This document shows, piece after piece, positions 1-5,930 of a DNA stretch of 6,156 nt (positions within the stretch are counted from its first letter, which is position 1; every line of letters begins with the position of its first letter). The stretch comes from Friedmanniella sp. (GTDB lineage Bacteria > Actinomycetota > Actinomycetes > Propionibacteriales > Propionibacteriaceae), in assembly GCA_025964935.1 (NCBI GenBank), contig JAOPXW010000134.1:1-6156 (forward strand), written 5' to 3'. The notes under the pieces are model-generated. The model saw nothing but the letters and a program-made list of their open reading frames with translations, was not told the origin of the DNA and did not search any database. Position numbers and translations under genes: made by a program.

Positions 1-560
1 CGCTGGCCGGCGAGCAGGTCGTCGATCGGCACATCCCGGATGTCGTCGACGGCGGCCAGCTCCGCCGTCGCCATGGGTGAGCCGAAACAGTCCGACGTGA
101 AGCAGGTGCCGGTCAGCTTGTCGTAGAAACCCGTCGTCGCCGGGCTGTCGTAGACCGGGGGCCGGAAGGCGGTCAGCTGCCGGTCACCCAGGTCGAGCGA
201 ATGTCCCGGGTTCAGGAAGAACACGCGGTGCGGGTCGATCTGGTACTCCAACGTCAGAATCCCCATCCCCAGGAAGGTGGTGACCAGGCGTGCCGACGGC
301 GCGGCTTCCAGGATCTTCATCAGGCTGCCCGTGTGATCACGGTCGGGATGCGTCAGATAGATCCACCGCAGATCCTCGGGCTCGATGCGCGACCAGAGCG
401 TCTCGAGGAAGTCGGGCTGCGAGGTGGGAAGCCCGGTGTCGATGAGCATCGGCTGCTCTGCCTGCAGCAGGTAGGCGTTGACCGGCAGAAAGCCCAGGCC
501 CGGGATGGGCGCGACGTCGCTCAGGGCGACCACGTCGGCGGCGGGGCGGGAGACATGCAT
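1..560 (-). CDS. Metallo-beta-lactamase-fold (ODP/flavodiiron-like) protein, 3' end outside window
   Basis: Reading the minus strand from the ATG at 560 gives 186 open codons to the window edge; the C-terminus is missing. Seen: an N-terminal strand and turn NAYLLQ (residues 28-33), LIDTGLP (39-45) and the metal motif LTHPDRDHTGS (69-79), followed by TSDCFG (155-160). The fold is that of the metallo-beta-lactamase superfamily. The usual HxHxDH is here H71-x-D73-x-D75-H76. That resembles the H-x-E-x-D-H of the oxygen-binding diiron (ODP, FprA/ROO) branch, in which a downstream D (here D157) bridges the metals. The region RPPVYDSP (133-140) lies where ODP proteins carry another histidine ligand, and no histidine is seen there. 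No flavodoxin domain can be judged because the gene is cut. The protein is probably a cytoplasmic hydrolase or redox enzyme of unknown substrate. It starts 13 bases after the VOC stop, so it is co-transcribed. The Shine-Dalgarno is poor (only a G-rich stretch), suggesting coupled translation. The fold call is firm; the function is open. Confidence 0.85.
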   Translation of the reverse strand, partial: MHVSRPAADVVALSDVAPIPGLGFLPVNAYLLQAEQPMLIDTGLPTSQPDFLETLWSRIEPEDLRWIYLTHPDRDHTGSLMKILEAAPSARLVTTFLGMGILTLEYQIDPHRVFFLNPGHSLDLGDRQLTAFRPPVYDSPATTGFYDKLTGTCFTSDCFGSPMATAELAAVDDIRDVPIDDLLAGQ

Positions 561-573
561 GGCGCCGGCCCCG

Positions 574-1014
574 TCACTCAGCCGCAGCAGGTGGGGCGAA
601 GAACTCGAGCTGGATGTTGTCAGGATCGCGGAACACCAGCACGGACCCGTACGGCTCATCCGCGATCGCGGACTGGGTCAAAGGCCGGTCCGCCGCCGCT
701 GCTCGGCTGACCCCGTGGTCCTCCAGATGCGACTGCCAGGCCACCAGGTCCTCCCGCGCCGGAACCACGAAACCGACGTGGTCGAGGCCCGTACGGGATT
801 CGAGGAACGTCTCCCCGCCGTTGACGTCGTGACGGTGCAGCACGATGACGAGCTGCCAGGCGTCATCGCTGAGCAGCTGGGCGAACCCTCCGGGGTGCGG
901 GACGTCCATCTGATGGTGAATGCCGAAGACCTGGCCGTACCACTCGACGCTCGCTTCGAGGTCGCGGACGGTCAGTGCCAGGTGATGCAGCGCCGGAGCG
1001 GCGACAGTGGTCAT
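574..1014 (-). CDS. VOC family protein (glyoxalase/bleomycin-resistance/dioxygenase fold)
   Basis: This 146-residue protein has the two-module beta-alpha-beta-beta-beta layout of the vicinal oxygen chelate superfamily. Module one begins with LHHLALTVRDLEAS (residues 9-22) followed by VEWYGQVFG. Module two begins with LDHVGFVVP (78-86) and ends with FRDPDNIQLEFF (128-139), the family's classic closing motif. The likely metal ligands are H11, H79 and E137, so the metal site looks intact and the protein is probably an enzyme rather than only a binding protein. VOC members include glyoxalase I, extradiol dioxygenases and antibiotic-resistance proteins; nothing in the sequence selects one of these. 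The ATG at 1014 is supported by a good Shine-Dalgarno six bases upstream. The gene lies 20 bases after tetR and 13 bases before the MBL gene on the same strand. No signal peptide or membrane segment is seen. The family is certain; the substrate is unknown. Confidence 0.93.
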   Translation of the reverse strand: MTTVAAPALHHLALTVRDLEASVEWYGQVFGIHHQMDVPHPGGFAQLLSDDAWQLVIVLHRHDVNGGETFLESRTGLDHVGFVVPAREDLVAWQSHLEDHGVSRAAAADRPLTQSAIADEPYGSVLVFRDPDNIQLEFFAPPAAAE

Positions 1015-1019
1015 GCTGG

Positions 1020-1027
1020 TCCCTCTC
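1020..1027 (-). promoter_or_regulatory. Ribosome binding site of the VOC gene
   Basis: On the minus strand GAGAGGGA ends six bases before the ATG at 1014. It is the strongest Shine-Dalgarno in the three-gene run and fixes the VOC start. It contrasts with the tetR gene upstream, which has none. Confidence 0.75.
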
Positions 1028-1034
1028 TTCTGGT

Positions 1035-1646
1035 CTAGCGGCCTCCAGAGGCCGATGGCTTCCTTCTTGGTTCAAGTCGGGGCACGAGGAGGTCGACCAC
1101 GTCATCGATCAGGCGGACCCAGCGGGTTCCGCCCGGGTCGTTGGCGATCTGCTGAGCGATGAGCCCGCTGACGACGGCACTGAGGAGGTCGAGATCCTCC
1201 TGGGTGACGTCGACCGCGGCGGTGAGCGCGGAGTAGGCGTAGTCGTACGCCTGTTGTGCGACGGCGTATGCCTCCTTCGACGGCTCGAACCCGGGGATGC
1301 TCCGCTGCGACAGCAACTGGAAGCGGACCGGATCCTCCAGGGCGAACTCGACGTAGAAGACGACGCCGTTGTGCAGGACGGTTCGCAGGTCGTCGCTGTG
1401 AGCGGGCGGCTCCCGGGCGAGCAGGGCTCGATAACCCTGAGCGAACATGGCGTCGTAGAGCCCGTTCTTCGAGTCGATGTAGGAATAGAGCGATGCCGGC
1501 GCCATCCCCAACCGCCGGGCGAGATCGCGCAGCGACAACCCACCGAGCCCGTTCTCACGAGATAGTTCCCACGCGGTGTCGACGATGCTCGCGAGCGCTG
1601 CCGTTCGCCGAGCGGTGGACCAACCATCTGTCGCGTTTCCGAACAC
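1035..1646 (-). CDS. TetR/AcrR family transcriptional regulator
   Basis: This 203-residue protein is of normal TetR length. Residues 15-65 form the N-terminal three-helix DNA-binding domain, with the helix-turn-helix LSLRDLARRLGMAPASLYSY (37-56) and the usual follow-on IDSKNGLYDAMF. The C-terminal part includes FALEDPVRFQLL (101-112) and IPGFEPS (117-123), typical of the WHG-type TetR ligand domain. The ligand is not predictable. The start is the GTG at 1646: an in-frame TGA lies two codons upstream (1650-1652) and no other start codon follows for tens of codons, so this start is essentially forced. There is no Shine-Dalgarno, and the predicted transcription start falls on the G of GTG, so translation is probably leaderless. 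The gene heads the tetR-VOC-MBL run and probably represses itself and those genes through the palindrome at 1658-1673. It could also affect the divergent glycosyltransferase gene. Confidence 0.94.
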   Translation of the reverse strand: MFGNATDGWSTARRTAALASIVDTAWELSRENGLGGLSLRDLARRLGMAPASLYSYIDSKNGLYDAMFAQGYRALLAREPPAHSDDLRTVLHNGVVFYVEFALEDPVRFQLLSQRSIPGFEPSKEAYAVAQQAYDYAYSALTAAVDVTQEDLDLLSAVVSGLIAQQIANDPGGTRWVRLIDDVVDLLVPRLEPRRKPSASGGR

Positions 1647-1651
1647 TGTTC
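1641..1651. repeat. Perfect 11-base palindrome over the tetR start codon
   Basis: GAACA-C-TGTTC is a perfect inverted repeat with five-base arms around a single central base. The centre, 1646, is the first base of the tetR GTG and the predicted transcription start. It may be a second operator or a chance palindrome inside the coding start; its arms differ from those of the palindrome at 1658-1673. Confidence 0.4.
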
Positions 1652-1652
1652 A

Positions 1653-1681
1653 GTTCTACTGCCGTACGTCAGTGCTGTCAA
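1653..1681 (-). promoter_or_regulatory. Sigma70-type promoter of tetR, predicted leaderless
   Basis: On the minus strand there is a consensus -35 TTGACA (1681-1676), a 17-base spacer (1675-1659) and a -10 TAGAAC (1658-1653) matching TATAAT at four of six positions. Six bases separate the -10 from the GTG at 1646, so the predicted +1 is that GTG. Leaderless mRNAs are common in Actinobacteria. The hexamers, spacing and absent Shine-Dalgarno all agree; the start point itself is inferred. Confidence 0.75.
1658..1673. promoter_or_regulatory. Probable TetR operator in the promoter spacer
   Basis: ACTGCCGTACGTCAGT is a 16-base inverted repeat with seven of eight base pairs matching; only C1662/T1669 fails. 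The core is CGTACG. It fills the spacer of the tetR promoter and touches the last base of the -10, the position where TetR-family repressors often bind to block RNA polymerase. The regulator gene starts 12 bases away. Operator function is an inference from position and symmetry. Confidence 0.65.
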
Positions 1682-1686
1682 CAGAA

Positions 1687-1705
1687 CCTCCCTCACTGAG
1701 GGGGG
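1687..1705. repeat. 19-base imperfect palindrome upstream of the tetR -35
   Basis: CCTCCCTCA-C-TGAGGGGGG pairs at eight of nine arm positions (T1689/G1703 is the exception). It begins six bases upstream of the tetR -35 and lies about 50 bases upstream of the candidate glycosyltransferase -10. There is no T-run on either side, so it is not an intrinsic terminator. It could be a binding site for another regulator of the divergent promoters. Part of its symmetry comes from a G-run, which lowers confidence. Confidence 0.4.
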
Positions 1706-1753
1706 GCTGTGACCGGCGGGGCGCCAAGACAGCCACGGACGACCGGATGCGCG

Positions 1754-1759
1754 TAGCGT
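1754..1759 (+). promoter_or_regulatory. Candidate -10 of the glycosyltransferase gene
   Basis: TAGCGT fits the actinobacterial TANNNT -10 pattern and ends seven bases before the ATG at 1767, which would give a leaderless or nearly leaderless mRNA. No convincing -35 is seen about 17 bases upstream and no Shine-Dalgarno precedes the ATG. The remainder of the 1706-1753 stretch shows nothing else I can assign. Confidence 0.35.
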
Positions 1760-1766
1760 CGTTCAG

Positions 1767-3713
1767 ATGCCGAGCGCATTTCCCCAGGGCCGCTACCTCT
1801 CCGCGACGGGGGTGGCGAGGCCCAACAGCGGGGGTCAAACGCGGGCGATGCTGATGCGGAGCCGGTTGATCACCGCCGCCACCGGACGGCCTGTCGACGT
1901 GCTCTGCTTCGACCCGTCCCGGGGCTACGACCAGGTCCGGGCGGCATGGCGGCGGAGCGGGCTGCTCACCGAGGACATGCAGCTGCTGAACATCTTCGAG
2001 CACTACCGCACAGCGGGCTGGGGCGATGACCGTGGCTCGAGTGAGGGTCTGGCCGAGCTGCACGGGCTGGAGGCGGTGGACAAGCCCCACCCGGACGGGT
2101 CGCCCTGGTCCACGTCCTACCTCGACCCGGCCTCGGGTCGCGTGGTGGTCAACGACTACCGTCGGGCCGACAACTCCGTCTACCTCCGGGCGGCCCCGTA
2201 CCGCACGACCTCACCGGAGGCCCTGCCGCGGGAGCTCATCCGGGTCTCCCCCGACGGCGAGATCTGTGGCCGGTACACCAGTCTGACACCCTGGTACCAC
2301 CGCTGGATCCGCGAGCTGACGGCGGAGGACGAGCAGACCTTCCTCTTCATGGACAGTCGCTACCTGGTGCCGATCATCGCACCCCTGACCGACCCCGCCG
2401 TGCACCTGATCTACGTCCTGCACAACTGCCACCTGCCCGCGCCGCGGCTGTGGAACACGCCTCCGGCCCCCGACTACCAGCGCTGCCTGGAGCGCATCGC
2501 CGACGTCGACGCGTTCGTCACCTTGACCCAGCGGCAGCGCGAGGACATCGAGCTGCGCTGGGGTCCTCGGACCAATCTTGCGGTCGTGCCCAACCCGGTG
2601 GAGCTGCCGACGCCGCCGACACCGCCGCGGCCACGGGACCCTCACCGGGTCATCCTGATCGCCCGGCTCGAGCGGCAGAAGCGGATCCAAGACGCGATCC
2701 AGGCGATGCGCCTCGTGGTGGCGGAGCTCCCGAGCGCCCGCCTGGACGTCTACGGCTCGGGCAAGAGGCAACCCCAGCTCCAGGCCCTGATCGAGCAGAC
2801 CGGACTCTCCAACTCCGTCATCCTGCACGGGCACGACCCCACGGCGCGCGACGAGCTGTGGGCCGCCAGCGCCTTCCTCCTGACCAGTGAGTTCGAAGGC
2901 TATCCGTTGGCCACCCTGGAGAGCCTCAGCCGAGGGTGTCCGGTGGTCGCGTACGACATCAAGTACGGTCCGAAGGAGCAGATCAGGGAGGGAGTCGACG
3001 GTTATGTCGTCGCCGACGGAGACCGTGCCGCGGCGGCCGCGCGAGTCCTGCGCCTGCTCCGTTCGCCCGCACTGGTGCAGACCATGGGCGAGGCGGGGCG
3101 CGTCACAGCCCAGCAGCACGGCCCCGACTCCTTCCTGCAGAACTGGGCCCAGGTTCTCGCCTCGGTGGTGGAGCGATCGCCCCGGCGGACACGACTGGAC
3201 GCGGTCTGGGCCGACGTCACGGTGCGCCCCGCCGGCCGGTGGAGCCTGACCCGGCCGGCCAGCCCCCGGCTGGTCGTCGCCGGACTCATCCATGGAGTCA
3301 GCGCGGGCGGTCTGGCCGACCCCGGCGATGCCGTCGTGACGCTGGACGTCGTGGATGACAGCCGAGTCGAGATCGCGTCCGTTCCGGTCCGCGCCGTGCG
3401 CCGGGGACCTGATCTCCGCTTCACCGCCGCCGTTCATCTCGACGAGGTGCGCCAGGCGATGCCCGAAAGCCGGCGGCCCGCGTTGCGGCTCCGGCTGACC
3501 TGGGAGAACTCGGCCTGGGAGTCGCTGGTGCGCACCAACCGAGCGCTGTCCGACCGCATGGTCGCTCCCACCCAGGCCGGCGAGGTGCTGCGGCTGCGCC
3601 ACCCCTCCCCACGAACGCGGTGGATCCTAGACGGGCGTTCGGCGGTGCGGTCGGTGCGCAGACGAGCCGGAGACTGGCGAAGGCGCCGGCTCGCGCACCG
3701 ACCTCCCCGCTAG
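1767..3713 (+). CDS. GT4-family glycosyltransferase, TagE/TarM-like, with extra C-terminal domain
   Basis: This 648-residue protein has the GT-B fold of retaining GT4 glycosyltransferases. The N-terminal Rossmann half (about 1-285) opens with SGGQTRAMLMRSRL (21-34) and contains FLFMDSRYL (192-200) and YVLHNCHL (216-223), the pattern of poly(glycerol-phosphate) alpha-glucosyltransferases and TarM/GtfA proteins. The C-terminal Rossmann half (about 293-470) holds R300 and K305, expected to bind the donor phosphates, and E377-x7-E385 in SEFEGYPLATLE, then AYDIKYGPKEQI (395-406), also typical of this subgroup. It probably moves a sugar from a nucleotide donor to a cell-wall polymer or protein on the cytoplasmic side; donor and acceptor are not determined. 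Residues about 478-610 form a strand-rich region I cannot assign, and the last 30 residues are strongly basic, which could favour membrane contact. ATG 1767 is the first start after an in-frame TGA at 1710; GTG 1812 is a less likely alternative. The gene is monocistronic as far as seen, and its stop overlaps that of the GH42 gene. Confidence 0.88.
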   Translation: MPSAFPQGRYLSATGVARPNSGGQTRAMLMRSRLITAATGRPVDVLCFDPSRGYDQVRAAWRRSGLLTEDMQLLNIFEHYRTAGWGDDRGSSEGLAELHGLEAVDKPHPDGSPWSTSYLDPASGRVVVNDYRRADNSVYLRAAPYRTTSPEALPRELIRVSPDGEICGRYTSLTPWYHRWIRELTAEDEQTFLFMDSRYLVPIIAPLTDPAVHLIYVLHNCHLPAPRLWNTPPAPDYQRCLERIADVDAFVTLTQRQREDIELRWGPRTNLAVVPNPVELPTPPTPPRPRDPHRVILIARLERQKRIQDAIQAMRLVVAELPSARLDVYGSGKRQPQLQALIEQTGLSNSVILHGHDPTARDELWAASAFLLTSEFEGYPLATLESLSRGCPVVAYDIKYGPKEQIREGVDGYVVADGDRAAAAARVLRLLRSPALVQTMGEAGRVTAQQHGPDSFLQNWAQVLASVVERSPRRTRLDAVWADVTVRPAGRWSLTRPASPRLVVAGLIHGVSAGGLADPGDAVVTLDVVDDSRVEIASVPVRAVRRGPDLRFTAAVHLDEVRQAMPESRRPALRLRLTWENSAWESLVRTNRALSDRMVAPTQAGEVLRLRHPSPRTRWILDGRSAVRSVRRRAGDWRRRRLAHRPPR

Positions 3714-5845
3714 CGCCCGGGCCCAGCCGTGGCCTCCAGCAGGACACGTACGTCCCAAGGCCCCAGGTCGAGCTGCTCGAGCTGGGTACGGTCCGGGTCG
3801 AGCACGTCGCGCATCGACACCGGCGTGCCCACCACCTGCGGGTCCCAGCTCCAGTTGTGGACCACGTGCAACCGGCCGCCCTCGCTCGTGGTGGCCGACG
3901 AGACGGTGACCGAGTCGGGCAGCGCGCCCCACTCGACCGCCGCCTCCGGGACCAGCCAGCGAACCAGATCACGAGCCAGGGACTGGTCGGGGACGGTCCC
4001 GACCGTGGTGATGCGGCCGGCGCCGTGCTGGGTCGTGACCACTGCCGGGAAGCGTCCGAAGTGCGGGTGGTCGTACTCGGCCAGCACCGTGGCGCCGTCG
4101 GTGACCAGGCAGTCGACCCAGCGAGTGCCGTGGCTGCCGGCACTGACCGTCAGGTCGTCGCCGGCGGAGGCCACGGGAAGGGGGTGGTTGAGGTTCGAGA
4201 ACTCCTGGTAGCTCACCCCCGCCGCGTCGGCCAGCAGGGCGGGCTTGACCTCCGTGCGGGCCCTCCCTTCCTCGTCGCCGTAACCGGTGCGAATGCCCAG
4301 CACCAGGTGGCCACCCGCCTCGGCGTAGGAACGGAGCCAGGTCAGCAGCTCGTCGTCGGCGATCAGCAGCCCCGGCACCAGCAGGACGGGCAGCTCCGCC
4401 ACCACCGTGGCCGGGTCCAGGCCGCCGGAGGATGAGACGAGCTGGTCGTCGTGCAGGATCCGCGCTGAGACACCCGCCTCGAAGGCCCCCCGGTAGTAGG
4501 CCTCGAAGATCCGTTGGTAGGACCGCTCGTCCATGTCTCCCGCCCCGCTGACGGAGGTGGCCCCCTCGGCGGGGAAGGTGGACTGGAAGGCCAGGCCCCA
4601 CTTCGATCGGGACGAGTAGACCAGGCCGACCTGCGCGTCCGGGCGCAAGCCGACCACGGCGTCGCCGGCCTCGGCCAGCTCGGCTCCCAGCTCCGCCAGC
4701 TGGGAGTACACCCGCCCCGGCTGTTGGTCGTGCGGCAGGATCCCGATCCAGTAGGTCTCGGTGCCGAAGTGGTTCGTGTGCCAATGCCAGTACTCGATCA
4801 GCTCAGCCCCGCGGGCGATGAACGCCCAGGCGGCCTGACGCCACTGCCCGTCATAAGCCGGGAAGTTGACCGCCGGCCCACCGATGGCGCCGGCGTTGGT
4901 CTCGGTGACCAGGAACGGGGCCTGCTTAGAGGAGTACATCCGGTCGCCGCTCTGGAAGAGCGACCAGGCGCCGGAGGTCGTCCAGCCCTGAGGCGCGGTC
5001 TCGGTGAGGGGAACCGCGAGCGCGTCCTGCATCGCGTAGTACGGGTTGCCCGCGGTGATGTCCAGCCCCTTGGTGAGGTTCGAGTCGTCCACGCCCGCCC
5101 GGTCGTAGGCGATGCAGGTGGTGACGAACTGCTCCTCGGAGGCGTACTCGCGCACGATCCCCGCCTGCCAGGCGATGAACTCGGTCGTCAGCTTTGCCTG
5201 GAAGGTGCGCCAGGCCAGGTCGTACTGCGGCTGGTAGTTGCCGTCCGGGGTCCACAGGTCGGCCCACGTCGACAGCTTGTGCGACCAGTAGACGAGCCCC
5301 CACGCCTCGTTGAGTGACTCGACCGTGCCGTACGTGTGCCGCAGGTCGTCCACGAACCGCTGGAAGACGCCGCGGTTGTGGAACAGCATGATCCCGGGCT
5401 CGTTGTCCACCTGGAAGCCGATGACCGCCGGGTGGTCGGCGTAGCGGGCCACGATCTTGCGGATCACCCGCTCGGCGTGGAAGAGGAAGGCCGGGTGGGT
5501 GTAGTCGATCTCCTGGCGCCCACCCCACGGCGTCGAGATGCCGGTCTGGACGTCACCGGCGATCTCGGGATACTTCCGGGCGAGCCACGGCGGGGCCGCG
5601 TACGTCGGGGTGCCGAGGATGACCGAGATGCCCCGGGCATGGGCGCCGTCGAGCACGGGCAGCAGCCATTCCAGATCGAAGACCCCGTCCTCGGGCTCCC
5701 AGGTGGTCCAGACCGACTCCCCGACCCGGATGACGGAGAAGTTCGCCGCCGCCATCAGGTCGAGGTCGGTCTCCAATCGCGGGGATGGCTGGTATTCGTG
5801 GTAATAGGCAGCGCCGAACAGGACACGTTCCGGGCGGGATGACAT
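3710..5845 (-). CDS. GH42 beta-galactosidase
   Basis: This 711-residue protein has the normal length and full architecture of glycoside hydrolase family 42. The TIM barrel spans about 1-395, with GAAYYHEYQP (11-20) at the first strand, R40 in FSVIRVGESVW, the acid/base E149 in QVDNEPG (145-151), the family signature around YWSHKLSTWADLW (186-198), and the likely nucleophile E315 in LVTETNAG (312-319). A trimerisation domain follows (about 405-625), then a small C-terminal beta domain (about 635-705). It hydrolyses terminal beta-galactosides. It has no signal peptide, so it acts in the cytoplasm on imported oligosaccharides. The four-cysteine zinc cluster found in some GH42 enzymes is absent. 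ATG 5845 is supported by AGGAAAGG six bases upstream. The gene follows a sugar ABC permease after 85 bases on the same strand, so it is probably the last gene of an uptake operon. Its TAG overlaps the glycosyltransferase TAG. Strict specificity (lactose, galactan or arabinogalactan fragments, other galactosides) is not readable. Confidence 0.95.
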   Translation of the reverse strand: MSSRPERVLFGAAYYHEYQPSPRLETDLDLMAAANFSVIRVGESVWTTWEPEDGVFDLEWLLPVLDGAHARGISVILGTPTYAAPPWLARKYPEIAGDVQTGISTPWGGRQEIDYTHPAFLFHAERVIRKIVARYADHPAVIGFQVDNEPGIMLFHNRGVFQRFVDDLRHTYGTVESLNEAWGLVYWSHKLSTWADLWTPDGNYQPQYDLAWRTFQAKLTTEFIAWQAGIVREYASEEQFVTTCIAYDRAGVDDSNLTKGLDITAGNPYYAMQDALAVPLTETAPQGWTTSGAWSLFQSGDRMYSSKQAPFLVTETNAGAIGGPAVNFPAYDGQWRQAAWAFIARGAELIEYWHWHTNHFGTETYWIGILPHDQQPGRVYSQLAELGAELAEAGDAVVGLRPDAQVGLVYSSRSKWGLAFQSTFPAEGATSVSGAGDMDERSYQRIFEAYYRGAFEAGVSARILHDDQLVSSSGGLDPATVVAELPVLLVPGLLIADDELLTWLRSYAEAGGHLVLGIRTGYGDEEGRARTEVKPALLADAAGVSYQEFSNLNHPLPVASAGDDLTVSAGSHGTRWVDCLVTDGATVLAEYDHPHFGRFPAVVTTQHGAGRITTVGTVPDQSLARDLVRWLVPEAAVEWGALPDSVTVSSATTSEGGRLHVVHNWSWDPQVVGTPVSMRDVLDPDRTQLEQLDLGPWDVRVLLEATAGPGR

Positions 5846-5851
5846 GACAAA

Positions 5852-5859
5852 CCTTTCCT
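5852..5859 (-). promoter_or_regulatory. Ribosome binding site of the GH42 gene
   Basis: On the minus strand AGGAAAGG ends six bases before the ATG at 5845, a strong Shine-Dalgarno at ideal spacing that decides the start. Confidence 0.8.
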
Positions 5860-5867
5860 ACGTACGG

Positions 5868-5912
5868 ATTCGGTACAGGCAGATTCGATACAGGCAGATT
5901 CGATACGAACGG
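5868..5912. repeat. 15-base tandem repeat, two near-identical copies and a decayed third
   Basis: The units are ATTCGGTACAGGCAG (5868-5882), ATTCGATACAGGCAG (5883-5897) and ATTCGATACGAACGG (5898-5912). The first two differ at one base; the third keeps the first nine bases of unit two and 11 of 15 overall. The array fills about half of the gap between the permease stop and the GH42 start. It could be replication slippage or a cluster of protein-binding sites. No terminator hairpin with a T-run and no clear promoter was found in the gap. Confidence 0.8.
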
Positions 5913-5930
5913 CGGGGACAGTGCCGGAGG

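Noticed and set aside
201..1565. Plus-strand open frames opposite the MBL, VOC and TetR genes
   Set aside because: The minus-strand genes have intact family motifs, sensible spacing and starts; the plus-strand translations are arginine- and glutamine-rich with no family features.
1687..1705. Palindrome considered as an intrinsic terminator
   Set aside because: No T-run follows on either strand, and no gene ends nearby; it sits between two divergent gene starts.
2211..3602. A 463-codon open frame on the minus strand opposite the glycosyltransferase gene
   Set aside because: Its composition (rich in Q, G, R, V, H without domain logic) is that of the complement of a high-GC coding frame, and the plus-strand gene has clear GT4 motifs throughout. 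No promoter or Shine-Dalgarno supports it.
3620..5317. Long plus-strand open frames (3620-4435 and 4514-5317) opposite the GH42 gene
   Set aside because: They are shadows of the GH42 coding sequence in a G+C-rich background; no recognisable domains are present and the first also overlaps the glycosyltransferase end.
5910..5926. Short inverted repeat (CGGC / GCCG) after the permease stop considered as a terminator
   Set aside because: The stem is only four bases with a nine-base loop and no T-run; it does not support termination between the permease and the GH42 gene.
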